This document shows, one piece after another, positions 1 through 6,204 of a stretch of DNA of 24,939 nucleotides (within the stretch, counting starts at the first letter, position 1; every line of letters begins with the position of its first letter). Location: assembly GCA_051953655.1 (NCBI GenBank), contig JBQCIO010000252.1:1-24939 (forward strand). The letters are read 5' to 3'. A program made the position numbers and the translations under genes. Source of the DNA: JBQCHF01 sp051953655. GTDB lineage: Bacteria; Actinomycetota; Actinomycetes; Motilibacterales; Motilibacteraceae. The notes below the pieces were generated by a model. That model saw only the letters and a program-made list of their open reading frames with translations, made no database searches and was not told the DNA's origin.

Positions 1-627
1 ACGATCCGCCAGGGGCAGCGGCGGCCGACGCTGACGGGCGCCCGGTACCTGCTGTCGTGCCGGCTCGTCAGCGACGACGTCCACGGCGTCCGCCGGCCGG
101 CCATCACCCGTCCGGCCCGGTCCCTGCTGGACACCGCCTCGCTCGCCAAGAGCCCCCGCTGGGCACGGGCGGTCGTCCTGGCCGCGGTGCAGCGGCGGCT
201 GGTCACGCCACGGGCGTTGGACGAGGCGCTCGACCGTCGCGGCCCCTGCCGGCACCACGGTCACCTGGTCGAGACCATCGTCGACGCGAAGGGCGGCGTG
301 CAGTCGCTTCCCGAGCAGGACTTCGACCGGATCGTGTGCTTTCGCGGTCTCCCCGCACCTGAGCGGCAGCAGCGCGTGCGCGGACACGACGGGCACTACT
401 ACCTCGACGCCGGCTGGGACCGCTTCCGAGTGGGCGCGGAGGTCCACGGCGCGCACCACGCCGACGCGCTGCAGTGGGAGGACGACCTCGCCCGGGCCAA
501 CGAGGTGGCGCTCGGTGGGCGTCGCGTGGTGCAGCTGACGTCCTGGTCGGTGCGGCACGAGCCCTACCGGGTGGCCGACCTGCTGGAGGCCCTGCTTCGC
601 AGCGCCGGCTGGACCCGCGGATCTTGA
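1..627 (+). CDS. DUF559-like/AbiEi-like protein, C-terminal part (5' truncated)
   Basis: The frame is open from the first base of the window, so the gene begins upstream; 208 residues are visible. An early segment (RRPAITRPARSLLDTA, about residues 33-48) is the typical linker of actinobacterial proteins that join an AbiEi-like winged-helix N-terminus to a DUF559 (Vsr-like nuclease fold) C-terminus. The last 90 residues fit the DUF559 part: a YYLDAGWDRFRVGAEVHG strand-turn-strand with Asp and Glu, then HHADALQWEDDLARAN and a final RVVQLTSWSV strand. Such proteins are common single genes of unknown role in actinobacteria, sometimes annotated as type IV antitoxin-like; no toxin partner is visible downstream. 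The stop codon lies inside a large hairpin shared with the convergent cysM gene. The family is fairly sure, the function unknown. Confidence 0.75.
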   Translation, partial: TIRQGQRRPTLTGARYLLSCRLVSDDVHGVRRPAITRPARSLLDTASLAKSPRWARAVVLAAVQRRLVTPRALDEALDRRGPCRHHGHLVETIVDAKGGVQSLPEQDFDRIVCFRGLPAPERQQRVRGHDGHYYLDAGWDRFRVGAEVHGAHHADALQWEDDLARANEVALGGRRVVQLTSWSVRHEPYRVADLLEALLRSAGWTRGS

Positions 628-672
628 GACAGATGCACGCTCAGCAGGGTGCACAGCGCATCAAGATCCGCG
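616..672. terminator. Bidirectional terminator hairpin between convergent genes
   Basis: Perfect 12-bp arms, CGCGGATCTTGA (616-627) and TCAAGATCCGCG (661-672), enclose a second stem TGCAC/GTGCA. The structure lies between a plus-strand stop (625-627, inside the left arm) and the cysM stop (677, minus strand). It has no long T-tract, as is usual in actinobacteria. The position makes shared termination the likely role. Confidence 0.65.
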
Positions 673-676
673 AGAC

Positions 677-1624
677 CTACGCCCAGAGCTGGCCTTCCAG
701 GCTCTCCTCGGCGTCGTCGATGGTGCCGGCGTAGGCGCCGGTGGACAGGTACTTCCAGCCGGCGTCGCAGACGATGAAGGCGATGTCGGCGCGGCGCTCC
801 TCGCGGACGGCCTTGCGGGCCATGCCGAGGGCGGCGTGCAGGATGGCGCCGGTGCTGATGCCGGCGAAGATGCCCTCGGCCTCGAGCAGCTCGCGGGTGC
901 GGCGGACGGCGTCGCGCGGGCCCACCGAGAAGCGGGTGGTGAGCACGGACTCGTCGTAGAGCTCGGGGACGAAGCCCTCGTCGAGGTTGCGCAGCCCGTA
1001 GACCAGCTCGCCGTAGCGGGGCTCGGCGGCCACGATCTCGACGTCGGGGACGCGCTCGCGCAGGAAGCGGCCCACGCCCATGAGGGTGCCGGTGGTGCCC
1101 AGGCCCGCCACGAAGTGGGTGATCGAGGGCAGGTCGGCCAGGATCTCCGGGCCGGTCGTCTCGTAGTGCGCCTGCGCGTTGGCGGGGTTGCCGTACTGGT
1201 AGAGCATCACCCAGTCCGGGTGCTCGGCGGCCAGCCGCTTGGCCACCCGCACCGCCTCGTTCGACCCACCGGCCGCGGGCGAGGAGATGATCGAGGCGCC
1301 CCACATCTCCAGCAGCTGGCGGCGCTCCACCGAGGTGTTCTCCGGCATGACCATCACGCAGCGGTAGCCGCGCAGCTTGGCCACCATCGCCAGCGCGATG
1401 CCGGTGTTGCCCGAGGTCGGCTCGAGGATGGTGTCGCCGGGCTTGAGCCGGCCGGCCTTCTCGGCCTCGGTGACCATGAAGAGGGCCGGCCGGTCCTTCA
1501 CCGAGCCGGTCGGGTTGCGGTCCTCGAGCTTGGCCCACAGACGCACCTCGGGCGACGGCGAGAGCCGCGGCAGGCCGACCAGGGGCGTGCCGCCGAGGGA
1601 GTCCAGGAGCGAGTCGAACCGCAC
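677..1624 (-). CDS. cysM: O-phosphoserine sulfhydrylase CysM (CysO-dependent cysteine synthase)
   Basis: A PLP enzyme of the cysteine synthase family, 315 residues from the GTG at 1624. In M. tuberculosis CysM condenses O-phosphoserine with the thiocarboxylate of CysO to give CysO-Cys. Visible landmarks are the PLP lysine in NPTGSVKDR (K43), the substrate loop TSGNTG (70-75) and the phosphate-binding GTTGT (176-180). The Arg in YGLRNLDEGF (R212) corresponds to the residue that selects phosphoserine. The C-terminus ends in EGQLWA, the mobile tail that closes the M. tuberculosis enzyme. cysO lies 41 bases upstream and mec before that, so the context agrees with the sequence. Frame-open sequence upstream of the GTG overlaps cysO and is not homologous. 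It is probably co-transcribed with cysO from a sigma-R-like promoter near 2064-2090. Confidence 0.95.
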   Translation of the reverse strand: MRFDSLLDSLGGTPLVGLPRLSPSPEVRLWAKLEDRNPTGSVKDRPALFMVTEAEKAGRLKPGDTILEPTSGNTGIALAMVAKLRGYRCVMVMPENTSVERRQLLEMWGASIISSPAAGGSNEAVRVAKRLAAEHPDWVMLYQYGNPANAQAHYETTGPEILADLPSITHFVAGLGTTGTLMGVGRFLRERVPDVEIVAAEPRYGELVYGLRNLDEGFVPELYDESVLTTRFSVGPRDAVRRTRELLEAEGIFAGISTGAILHAALGMARKAVREERRADIAFIVCDAGWKYLSTGAYAGTIDDAEESLEGQLWA

Positions 1625-1665
1625 GGGCTGTCTCCGGTTCTGTGCAGGATCTGGCGGGCGGGGCC

Positions 1666-1944
1666 CTAGCGGGCGCCGCCGGCCACGGCCGGCAGCACGG
1701 TGACCGAGTCGCCGTCGGCGACCGGGGTGGACAGGCCGCCGAGGAACCGGACGTCCTCGTCGTTGAGGTAGACGTTGACGAAGCGGCGCAGCTGGCCCTC
1801 CTCGACCAGGCGCTCGCGCAGGCCCGGGTGGCGCGACTCGAGGTCGCTGATCAGCTCGTCGAGCGTGCCGCCGCTGCCGTCCACGGCCTTGGCGCCGTCG
1901 GTGTAGGGGCGCAGGATCGTCGGGATGCGGACCTCGATGGCCAT
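1666..1944 (-). CDS. cysO: CysO sulfur-carrier protein (ubiquitin-like, MoaD/ThiS family)
   Basis: A 92-residue beta-grasp sulfur carrier starting at the ATG at 1944 (MAIEVRIPTILRPYT). The family carries sulfur as a C-terminal glycine thiocarboxylate, here for cysteine synthesis with CysM. The LHRFVN-like strand (RRFVNVYLNDEDVRFL, about 53-68) and the terminal DGDSVTVLPAVAGG closely match mycobacterial CysO. The oddity is the end: after Gly-Gly the frame reads Ala-Arg before the TAG stop, while an active carrier must end in Gly-Gly. The two residues would have to be removed first, and the JAMM protease gene mec is the next gene upstream. A longer frame upstream of the chosen ATG crosses the 185-base gap after mec and is unlikely to be translated. 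Confidence 0.93.
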   Translation of the reverse strand: MAIEVRIPTILRPYTDGAKAVDGSGGTLDELISDLESRHPGLRERLVEEGQLRRFVNVYLNDEDVRFLGGLSTPVADGDSVTVLPAVAGGAR

Positions 1945-2063
1945 GGTGAGGCTGCTCCAGCGGGTCGTCGGGAAGGGGTCGAACGGTGCGGGGTCGATCG
2001 GGCTGATCGAGCGTGCGGGCGATCTTGCCGGTCCCATGCTGGGGCCGCTCGCCCGCGAGTGCC

Positions 2064-2090
2064 AACCCGGGCGGGTATCCGGCCTATTCC
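2064..2090 (-). promoter_or_regulatory. Candidate sigma-R/SigH-type promoter for cysO-cysM
   Basis: On the minus strand GGAAT (2090-2086) is followed by 19 bases and GTT (2066-2064), the pattern of sigma-R/SigH thiol-stress promoters. It lies about 120 bases before the cysO start, inside the only sizeable gap of this gene set. Cysteine-synthesis genes are known targets of this sigma factor family in actinobacteria. The motif is short, so chance occurrence is possible. Confidence 0.45.
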
Positions 2091-2129
2091 GGCCGGTCAC
2101 CCGAGGCCGGCTGCGCCGCTGCCCGCGGT

Positions 2130-2582
2130 CTACTGCTCGGCCGCCGCCGGCTCGGCGTCGTACGCCTCCACCACGACGACCTCCTCCTCGCTCACCACGC
2201 CGTCCACGATCCGGTAGGACCGGAACTCGACCGGCCCCTCGTCGTTGCCGCAGTCGCGCGTCGACACCAGCACGTAGTGCGCGTTCGGCTCGCTGGCGTA
2301 GGAGATGTCCGTCCTCGACGGGTAGGCCTCGGTGGCGGTGTGGGAGTGGTAGACGACCACCGGCTCCTCGTCCCGGTCGTCCAGCTCCCGGTAGAGCCGC
2401 AGCAGGTCGTGGCTGTCGAACTCGTAGAACGTCGGCGAGCGGGCAGCGTTGACCATGGGCACGAATCGCGCCGGCCGATCGGTGCCGGCCGGGCCGGCGA
2501 CGACGCCGCAGGCCTCGTCGGGGTGGTCGCGGCGCGCGTGCGCCACGATCGCGTCGTAGGTAGCGCGGTCGATGGTGAGCAC
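2130..2582 (-). CDS. mec: Mec, JAMM-type zinc protease releasing cysteine from CysO-Cys
   Basis: A 150-residue Mov34/MPN (JAMM) metalloprotease. In M. tuberculosis Mec hydrolyses the CysO-Cys adduct made by CysM, freeing cysteine and recycling CysO. The full active-site set is present: Glu23 in PDEACG, then H79-x-H81, S89 and D92 in the order HxH-x7-S-x2-D, which binds zinc and water. The start is the GTG at 2582 (MLTIDRATYD). No Shine-Dalgarno sequence precedes it, but TACCCT ends six bases upstream, so a leaderless mRNA is likely. It follows DUF2017 by 43 bases and precedes cysO by 185. Because the neighbouring CysO ends in GGAR, this protease may also trim that tail, as QbsD does for QbsE; that is inference. 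Confidence 0.93.
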   Translation of the reverse strand: MLTIDRATYDAIVAHARRDHPDEACGVVAGPAGTDRPARFVPMVNAARSPTFYEFDSHDLLRLYRELDDRDEEPVVVYHSHTATEAYPSRTDISYASEPNAHYVLVSTRDCGNDEGPVEFRSYRIVDGVVSEEEVVVVEAYDAEPAAAEQ

Positions 2583-2588
2583 CCGCCG

Positions 2589-2594
2589 AGGGTA
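2589..2594 (-). promoter_or_regulatory. -10 element of a probable leaderless promoter for mec
   Basis: TACCCT on the minus strand fits the actinobacterial TANNNT -10 pattern and ends six bases before the GTG start of mec. There is no Shine-Dalgarno sequence between them. No convincing -35 hexamer was found. Confidence 0.4.
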
Positions 2595-2625
2595 GCGAGC
2601 GGCTCGCGGGCGGGCCCGACGAGCC

Positions 2626-3189
2626 CTAGGAGAGGGCCTGCACCAGCGTCTCCTGCATCCAGGTGATCGCGTCGTAGGCCACCAGCACCGGCAGGCGGGG
2701 GTCGTCGGGCTCGACGTCGAAGGCCTCCCCGCGCTCCTCGGCGGCCGCCAGCTCCTCGGCCAGCCCCAGCCGCTCGGCGACCGCGAGCCGGACGTCGTTG
2801 AGGCCGGTCAGCCAGGCCATGGCCTCGTCCGGCTCGAGCACCAGCTTGCCGGGCGCGCGCTGCAGCGAGGCGAGCACGGTGCCGGCGGTGCCGCGCTTGC
2901 GCTCGCGCAGCCCGTTCTCGGTGTAGCGACGGAACTCCCCCGACGCCTCAGGGTCGTCGGTGTAGCCGTCGGGGAAGAGACGCGCCAGCACGGGGTCCTC
3001 AGGCGGCCGGTCGTTGCTGCCGATGCCCAGCGCGGCGGCCAGGGGGTCCTCCGGCTCCTCCTCGCGCCCCTCGTCGAGCAGCTCGAGCAGCTGGGAGAAC
3101 AGGTCGGTGAGCAGCCCGGTGAGCGTGTCGTCCAAGGTCACCTGGACGGCGCCCTCGTGGCCGCGCACCGGCTTGAAGCGGCCGGCCAC
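2626..3189 (-). CDS. DUF2017 family protein
   Basis: A 187-residue protein of the actinobacterial DUF2017 family, function unknown, which is regularly found just after clpS (Rv1332 in M. tuberculosis). The start is the GTG at 3189: it shares one base with the TAG stop of clpS (TAGTG), so translation is probably coupled. The N-terminus is a short basic strand (VAGRFKPVRG), followed by a Leu-rich helical stretch (TLTGLLTDLFSQLLELLDEG), an acidic linker, the segment DPVLARLFPDGYTDD and a C-terminal helical half ending in AYDAITWMQETLVQAL. No catalytic motif or membrane segment is visible. The tight link with ClpS suggests a role with the Clp adaptor, but nothing in the sequence shows it. Confidence 0.9.
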   Translation of the reverse strand: MAGRFKPVRGHEGAVQVTLDDTLTGLLTDLFSQLLELLDEGREEEPEDPLAAALGIGSNDRPPEDPVLARLFPDGYTDDPEASGEFRRYTENGLRERKRGTAGTVLASLQRAPGKLVLEPDEAMAWLTGLNDVRLAVAERLGLAEELAAAEERGEAFDVEPDDPRLPVLVAYDAITWMQETLVQALS

Positions 3190-3479
3190 TAGTCGTCCTG
3201 CTGGAGGGTGGCCCACAGGCCGTAGCCGTGCATGGCCTCGACGTCGCGCTCCATCTCCTCGCGGGTGCCGTTGGAGACCACGGCCCGCCCCTCCTGGTGC
3301 ACGTCGAGCATGAGCTTGTGCGCCTTCTCCTTGGGATAGCCGAAGTAGGTGCGGAAGACGTAGGTGACGTAGGACATCAGGTTGACCGGGTCGTTCCACA
3401 CGATGCAGACCCACGGCCGGTCCGGCCGGAGCACCTCGTCGGCGTCCGGCCGCTCGACCTCCACCGGCGCCACGGACAT
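3189..3479 (-). CDS. clpS: ATP-dependent Clp protease adaptor ClpS
   Basis: A 96-residue adaptor that delivers N-degron substrates to the ClpC/ClpP protease. The family signature is clear: WVCIVWNDPVNLMSYV (about 23-38) with the Asn-Asp of the substrate pocket, then FGYPKEKAHKLMLDVHQEGRAVV (46-68), and a C-terminal strand YGLWATLQQDD. I chose the ATG at 3479 because TAGGAT lies seven bases before it, giving a leaderless mRNA; another ATG ten codons upstream would put this -10 element inside the gene. It heads the set clpS, DUF2017, mec, cysO, cysM and is separated from the 5'-nucleotidase gene by a strong terminator. Confidence 0.95.
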   Translation of the reverse strand: MSVAPVEVERPDADEVLRPDRPWVCIVWNDPVNLMSYVTYVFRTYFGYPKEKAHKLMLDVHQEGRAVVSNGTREEMERDVEAMHGYGLWATLQQDD

Positions 3480-3486
3480 GGGCACG

Positions 3487-3492
3487 ATCCTA
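3487..3492 (-). promoter_or_regulatory. -10 element of a probable leaderless promoter for clpS
   Basis: TAGGAT on the minus strand ends seven bases before the clpS ATG, the spacing expected if transcription starts at the A of ATG. No Shine-Dalgarno sequence is present. The -35 region is weak. Confidence 0.5.
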
Positions 3493-3515
3493 GGACCACC
3501 CCTCGACATCGAGAC

Positions 3516-3553
3516 GCCGCAGGCCCGCCCCCAGGTCGGGACGGGCCTGCGGC
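3516..3553 (-). terminator. Terminator of the 5'-nucleotidase gene
   Basis: Perfect 12-bp stem GCCGCAGGCCCG (3516-3527) with its complement (3542-3553) and a 14-base loop, just after the nucleotidase stop at 3566 in the direction of transcription. It isolates clpS from read-through. There is no T-tract. Confidence 0.75.
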
Positions 3554-3565
3554 CTGTCGGTCGGG

Positions 3566-5392
3566 TCAGCTCAGCGGCTGGCCGTCCGCCACCAGGGTCC
3601 AGTTGCGGTCGAAGAAGTCCTTCGGGTCGATGCTGCCCTTGGCCTGCGCCCAGTCGATGAGGAGCTGACGGATCTCCTTCTGCTGGTTGTAGACCTGCGG
3701 CTTCACGATGTCGGTGAAGCCGCCGCCGCCGCTGCGCCGGTAGTTGTTGACCGCCACCACGAACTGCTCGTCGTCGGCGATCGGGGTGCCGTCCAGGTGC
3801 GTGAACTTCGTGATCCGCTGCCCCAGCGGCTTGGCGACGTCGATCGTGTAGTCGATGCCGGACATGGTGTCGTAGTTGTAGTCCGGCTGGCCCTTGTCGG
3901 CGGTCGCCTTGCCCGTGCAGTTGTCGATGCCGCCGTCGTAGCCCGCGTTGGTGAGGCTCAGCGCGGTCGCCCCAGGCGAGTAGGCCTTGTAGTACTTGGC
4001 CGAGCACTCGAGGTAGTTGCGGACCTCCTTGCCGTTCATCACGACCGCCTCGAGGGTGTTGTCGTAGATGTACAGCCCGGCGACGTCCTTGACCTTGACA
4101 TCGCCGGCGGGGAAGACCGCGTCACGGCTGAACGGCGCCGCGATGGACAGGACCGGCAGGTCGGCGTACTGGGTGCCGGCCAGCGCCTGCTTCACCGTCT
4201 CGGTCTGCACCTGCTGGATGTAGTCCAGGATCGGGGTGTCCTCGACGGCCGACCGCGCGGCCGGCAGCTCCTCGGTGGACGTGGCGACGACCTGGTTGAC
4301 GTAGGCCACGGTCTTGTCGTGCTGCGGCTTGATGAGGTCCAGGATCCGCTGGTCCGGCGTCACCGTGCTGGTGTTGATGTTGGTCGAGTGCTTGGCCACG
4401 ACCTGCCACTGACCTCGGACCTTCTGCAGGTCGAAGTCCATCCGGGTCACCCGCTGGCCCCACTTGCTCGGCTCGGCGAGCAGCACCTGGCGCCCGTCCG
4501 GGCCGGTGACGAACTCCTGCGGGATGTCGTCGTGGGCGTGGCCGAAGAGGACGGCGTCGATGCCGGGCACCTGCTGCGCCACGAGCTTGGCGGCGTTCTC
4601 CACCGGCAGGTCCTTGCCGTAGGAGGACAGGCCGCTGTCGCCGGCGTGGGCGGTGACCACGACGACGTCGGCGCCGGCCGCCTTGATCCGCGGCACCCAC
4701 AGCTTCGCGGTCTCCACCAGGTCGTCGAAGTGCTGCTTGCCCTCGACGTTGCCCTTGTCCCACAGGGCGATGCCCGGGTTCGTCAGGCCCAGCACGCCCA
4801 CGCGGATCGGCTTCGCCCCGCGCACGTTCATCGTCTTGATGACGTAGGGGGTGTAGGCGGGCTGGCCGGTGGCGTCGTCGATGGCGTTGGCCGCGAGCAC
4901 CGGCGCCTCGACCTGCTTCACCCAGTCGTTCAGCAGCGGGATGCCGTAGTTGTACTCGTGGTTGCCCAAGGTCTGGGCGTCGTAGCCGATGGCGTTCATC
5001 GCGGCGGCCATCGGGTGCACCTGGCCGGTGGTGTCGAACGGCTCGACCTTGGCGTAGTAGTACGCCAGCGGGGTGCCCTGGATGGTGTCGCCGGAGTCGA
5101 GCAGCAGCGTGTGGTCGCGGCCGACCTCCGCTCGGACCTCGTCGACGACCGAGGAGACCTGGGCCAGGCCCACGGTGTCGCCCTTGGCGTCGCTGAAGGG
5201 CGCGTCCTTGAAGTAGTCCCAGTTGAAGACGTTGCCGTGCAGGTCGCTGGTGCCCAGGACCGTGACGTCGACGATCTTGCCGTTGGTGCCGCCGCTGGCG
5301 GCAGCCGGCACGGCCAGGGCGGCCGCGGTCGCCGTCGCGGCGAGCGCGGCGGTGGCCGCCGCCGCCGCACGGCGGGTGAGGTGGAGTGGCAT
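3566..5392 (-). CDS. Secreted 5'-nucleotidase / 2',3'-cyclic phosphodiesterase family enzyme
   Basis: A 608-residue exported phosphohydrolase. Residues 1-33 form a signal peptide: LTRR, an Ala-rich core and cleavage near PAAASG. The metallophosphatase domain carries all expected metal and catalytic motifs: D50-x-H52 in TSDLHGN, D99 and D102 in DSGDTIQG, N144-H145-E146 in GNHEYNYG, H249 in HAGD, and H285-x-H287 in GHAHDD. The second half is a 5'-nucleotidase C-terminal domain, with the nucleobase-binding region near NNYRRSGGGGF. The enzyme would release phosphate from nucleotides outside the membrane. Upstream, three 11-base repeats resemble a PhoP operator, so phosphate starvation is the probable signal. 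No anchor or LPXTG motif is present. Substrate choice among nucleotides and cyclic nucleotides cannot be told. Confidence 0.92.
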   Translation of the reverse strand: MPLHLTRRAAAAATAALAATATAAALAVPAAASGGTNGKIVDVTVLGTSDLHGNVFNWDYFKDAPFSDAKGDTVGLAQVSSVVDEVRAEVGRDHTLLLDSGDTIQGTPLAYYYAKVEPFDTTGQVHPMAAAMNAIGYDAQTLGNHEYNYGIPLLNDWVKQVEAPVLAANAIDDATGQPAYTPYVIKTMNVRGAKPIRVGVLGLTNPGIALWDKGNVEGKQHFDDLVETAKLWVPRIKAAGADVVVVTAHAGDSGLSSYGKDLPVENAAKLVAQQVPGIDAVLFGHAHDDIPQEFVTGPDGRQVLLAEPSKWGQRVTRMDFDLQKVRGQWQVVAKHSTNINTSTVTPDQRILDLIKPQHDKTVAYVNQVVATSTEELPAARSAVEDTPILDYIQQVQTETVKQALAGTQYADLPVLSIAAPFSRDAVFPAGDVKVKDVAGLYIYDNTLEAVVMNGKEVRNYLECSAKYYKAYSPGATALSLTNAGYDGGIDNCTGKATADKGQPDYNYDTMSGIDYTIDVAKPLGQRITKFTHLDGTPIADDEQFVVAVNNYRRSGGGGFTDIVKPQVYNQQKEIRQLLIDWAQAKGSIDPKDFFDRNWTLVADGQPLS

Positions 5393-5449
5393 GGGAGGGG
5401 TGACTCCGGAGGGTCGCCGGCGGGGCCGCCGGGTGAGATCGGATGGCGG

Positions 5450-5479
5450 ACGTTACTTCCTCCCGGTTCACGACGTCAT
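5450..5479 (-). promoter_or_regulatory. Candidate promoter of the 5'-nucleotidase gene
   Basis: ATGACG (5479-5474) and TAACGT (5455-5450) on the minus strand are separated by 18 bases. The -10 fits TANNNT and the -35 matches TTGACA at four of six positions. It lies immediately downstream of the Pho-like repeats, as expected for an activator-dependent promoter. Confidence 0.4.
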
Positions 5480-5515
5480 CCCCCTTGTGACCGGCTGATG
5501 ACGGTTCGGTGACAT
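5480..5515 (-). promoter_or_regulatory. Candidate PHO box (PhoP-binding direct repeats)
   Basis: On the minus strand GTCA recurs three times at an exact 11-base period (starting 5513, 5502 and 5491). The units GTCACCGAACC, GTCATCAGCCG and GTCACAAGGGG resemble the streptomycete PHO-box unit, a TCA-centred 11-mer. They abut the -35 region of a secreted phosphatase gene, a classic Pho target. Confidence 0.5.
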
Positions 5516-5561
5516 CCGCGGCCGCGCGGGACGGCGCTCCAGCACCGGGCAGGAGGCAGGA

Positions 5562-5584
5562 GTGCCCATTGATGCAGTGGGCAC
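5562..5584. repeat. Inverted repeat in the leader of the lipoprotein gene
   Basis: GTGCCCA (5562-5568) and TGGGCAC (5578-5584) form a perfect 7-bp stem with a 9-base loop, about 40 bases before the chosen lipoprotein start. It may be an operator or a leader hairpin. An alternative in-frame ATG (5572) lies in its loop. Confidence 0.35.
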
Positions 5585-5625
5585 CAGTCAGTCGACCGGG
5601 TGGTGAACGCACGGGAGGTGCAGTG

Positions 5626-6177
5626 GTGGGACACGGGTGGCGGCACGGTCCGGGCCGGTGGGGCGAGCCGGTCCTCGCCGGCGGAGCTGCGGTCGTCGTG
5701 GCGCTCTCGCTGGCCGGCTGCGGCGGTCCACCGGTGAAGAAGGTGAGCGAGGGTCCGGGCCAGTCGGCGCAGGCCGGTCCCATCGACGTGGCCGGTCTCC
5801 AGCTCGCCGCGGCCCCCGGGGGCGTCTGGCGCGCGGGCGCCCACGTGCCGCTCATCGGGCGCCTGGTCAACGAGAGCGCGGATCCGGACTTCCTGCTGGA
5901 CGTCGCGTCACCGGCCGCGCAGGGCGGTCACGTGGTGCCGGCCTCGGCGCAGCGCCCGGGCATCATGCTCGCGCCCGGCGACCCGGTGAAGATCGGCCAG
6001 CCGGCACCGGTGGCCGTCCTGGACGGCCTGCGCACGCCGTTGCGCGACGGCGACCTGGTGGAGGTCACCCTCACCTTCACCAAGGCCGACCCGGTGCACG
6101 TGCGCCTCCACGTGCGGGTGCCCGAGGCGAGCGCCGCGGCCTCCCCGACGCCCGCCCTCTCGACGCCGGGCGCCTGA
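5626..6177 (+). CDS. Lipoprotein with a PCu(A)C/DUF461-like domain
   Basis: A 183-residue exported lipoprotein. After the GTG at 5626, with GGGAGG seven bases upstream, comes a hydrophobic stretch ending in the lipobox LSLAGC (Cys32). The mature part (about 70-165) has the layout of the periplasmic copper chaperone PCu(A)C fold: LIGRLVNESADPDFLLDVASP, a Gly-Met stretch, PGDPVKIG, VAVLDGLRTPLRDGDLVEVTLTF and a final VHVRLHVRVP strand. However, the His/Met metal-binding set of true PCu(A)C proteins is mostly missing, with one His and one Met in the region. An ATG at 5572 is an alternative start but would give an unusually long signal peptide. The gene is divergent from the nucleotidase and convergent with hmgA. 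The fold assignment is from pattern, so moderate confidence. Confidence 0.7.
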   Translation: MGHGWRHGPGRWGEPVLAGGAAVVVALSLAGCGGPPVKKVSEGPGQSAQAGPIDVAGLQLAAAPGGVWRAGAHVPLIGRLVNESADPDFLLDVASPAAQGGHVVPASAQRPGIMLAPGDPVKIGQPAPVAVLDGLRTPLRDGDLVEVTLTFTKADPVHVRLHVRVPEASAAASPTPALSTPGA

Positions 6178-6204
6178 CCGGCCCGCTCAGAGCCGGCGCC
6201 CGGC
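6165..6204. terminator. Bidirectional terminator between the lipoprotein gene and hmgA
   Basis: Perfect 10-bp arms GCCGGGCGCC (6165-6174) and GGCGCCCGGC (6195-6204) bracket the two convergent stop codons (6175-6177 and 6187-6189). The loop is 20 bases. Confidence 0.55.

Noticed and set aside
1945..2100. N-terminal extension of CysO to 144 residues
   Set aside because: The extra 52 residues have no counterpart in the family and cover the promoter-like region; MAIEVRIPTIL is the family start.
3797..5512. A 571-codon open frame on the plus strand
   Set aside because: Antisense shadow of the 5'-nucleotidase, Val/Gly/Arg/His-rich and without any domain.
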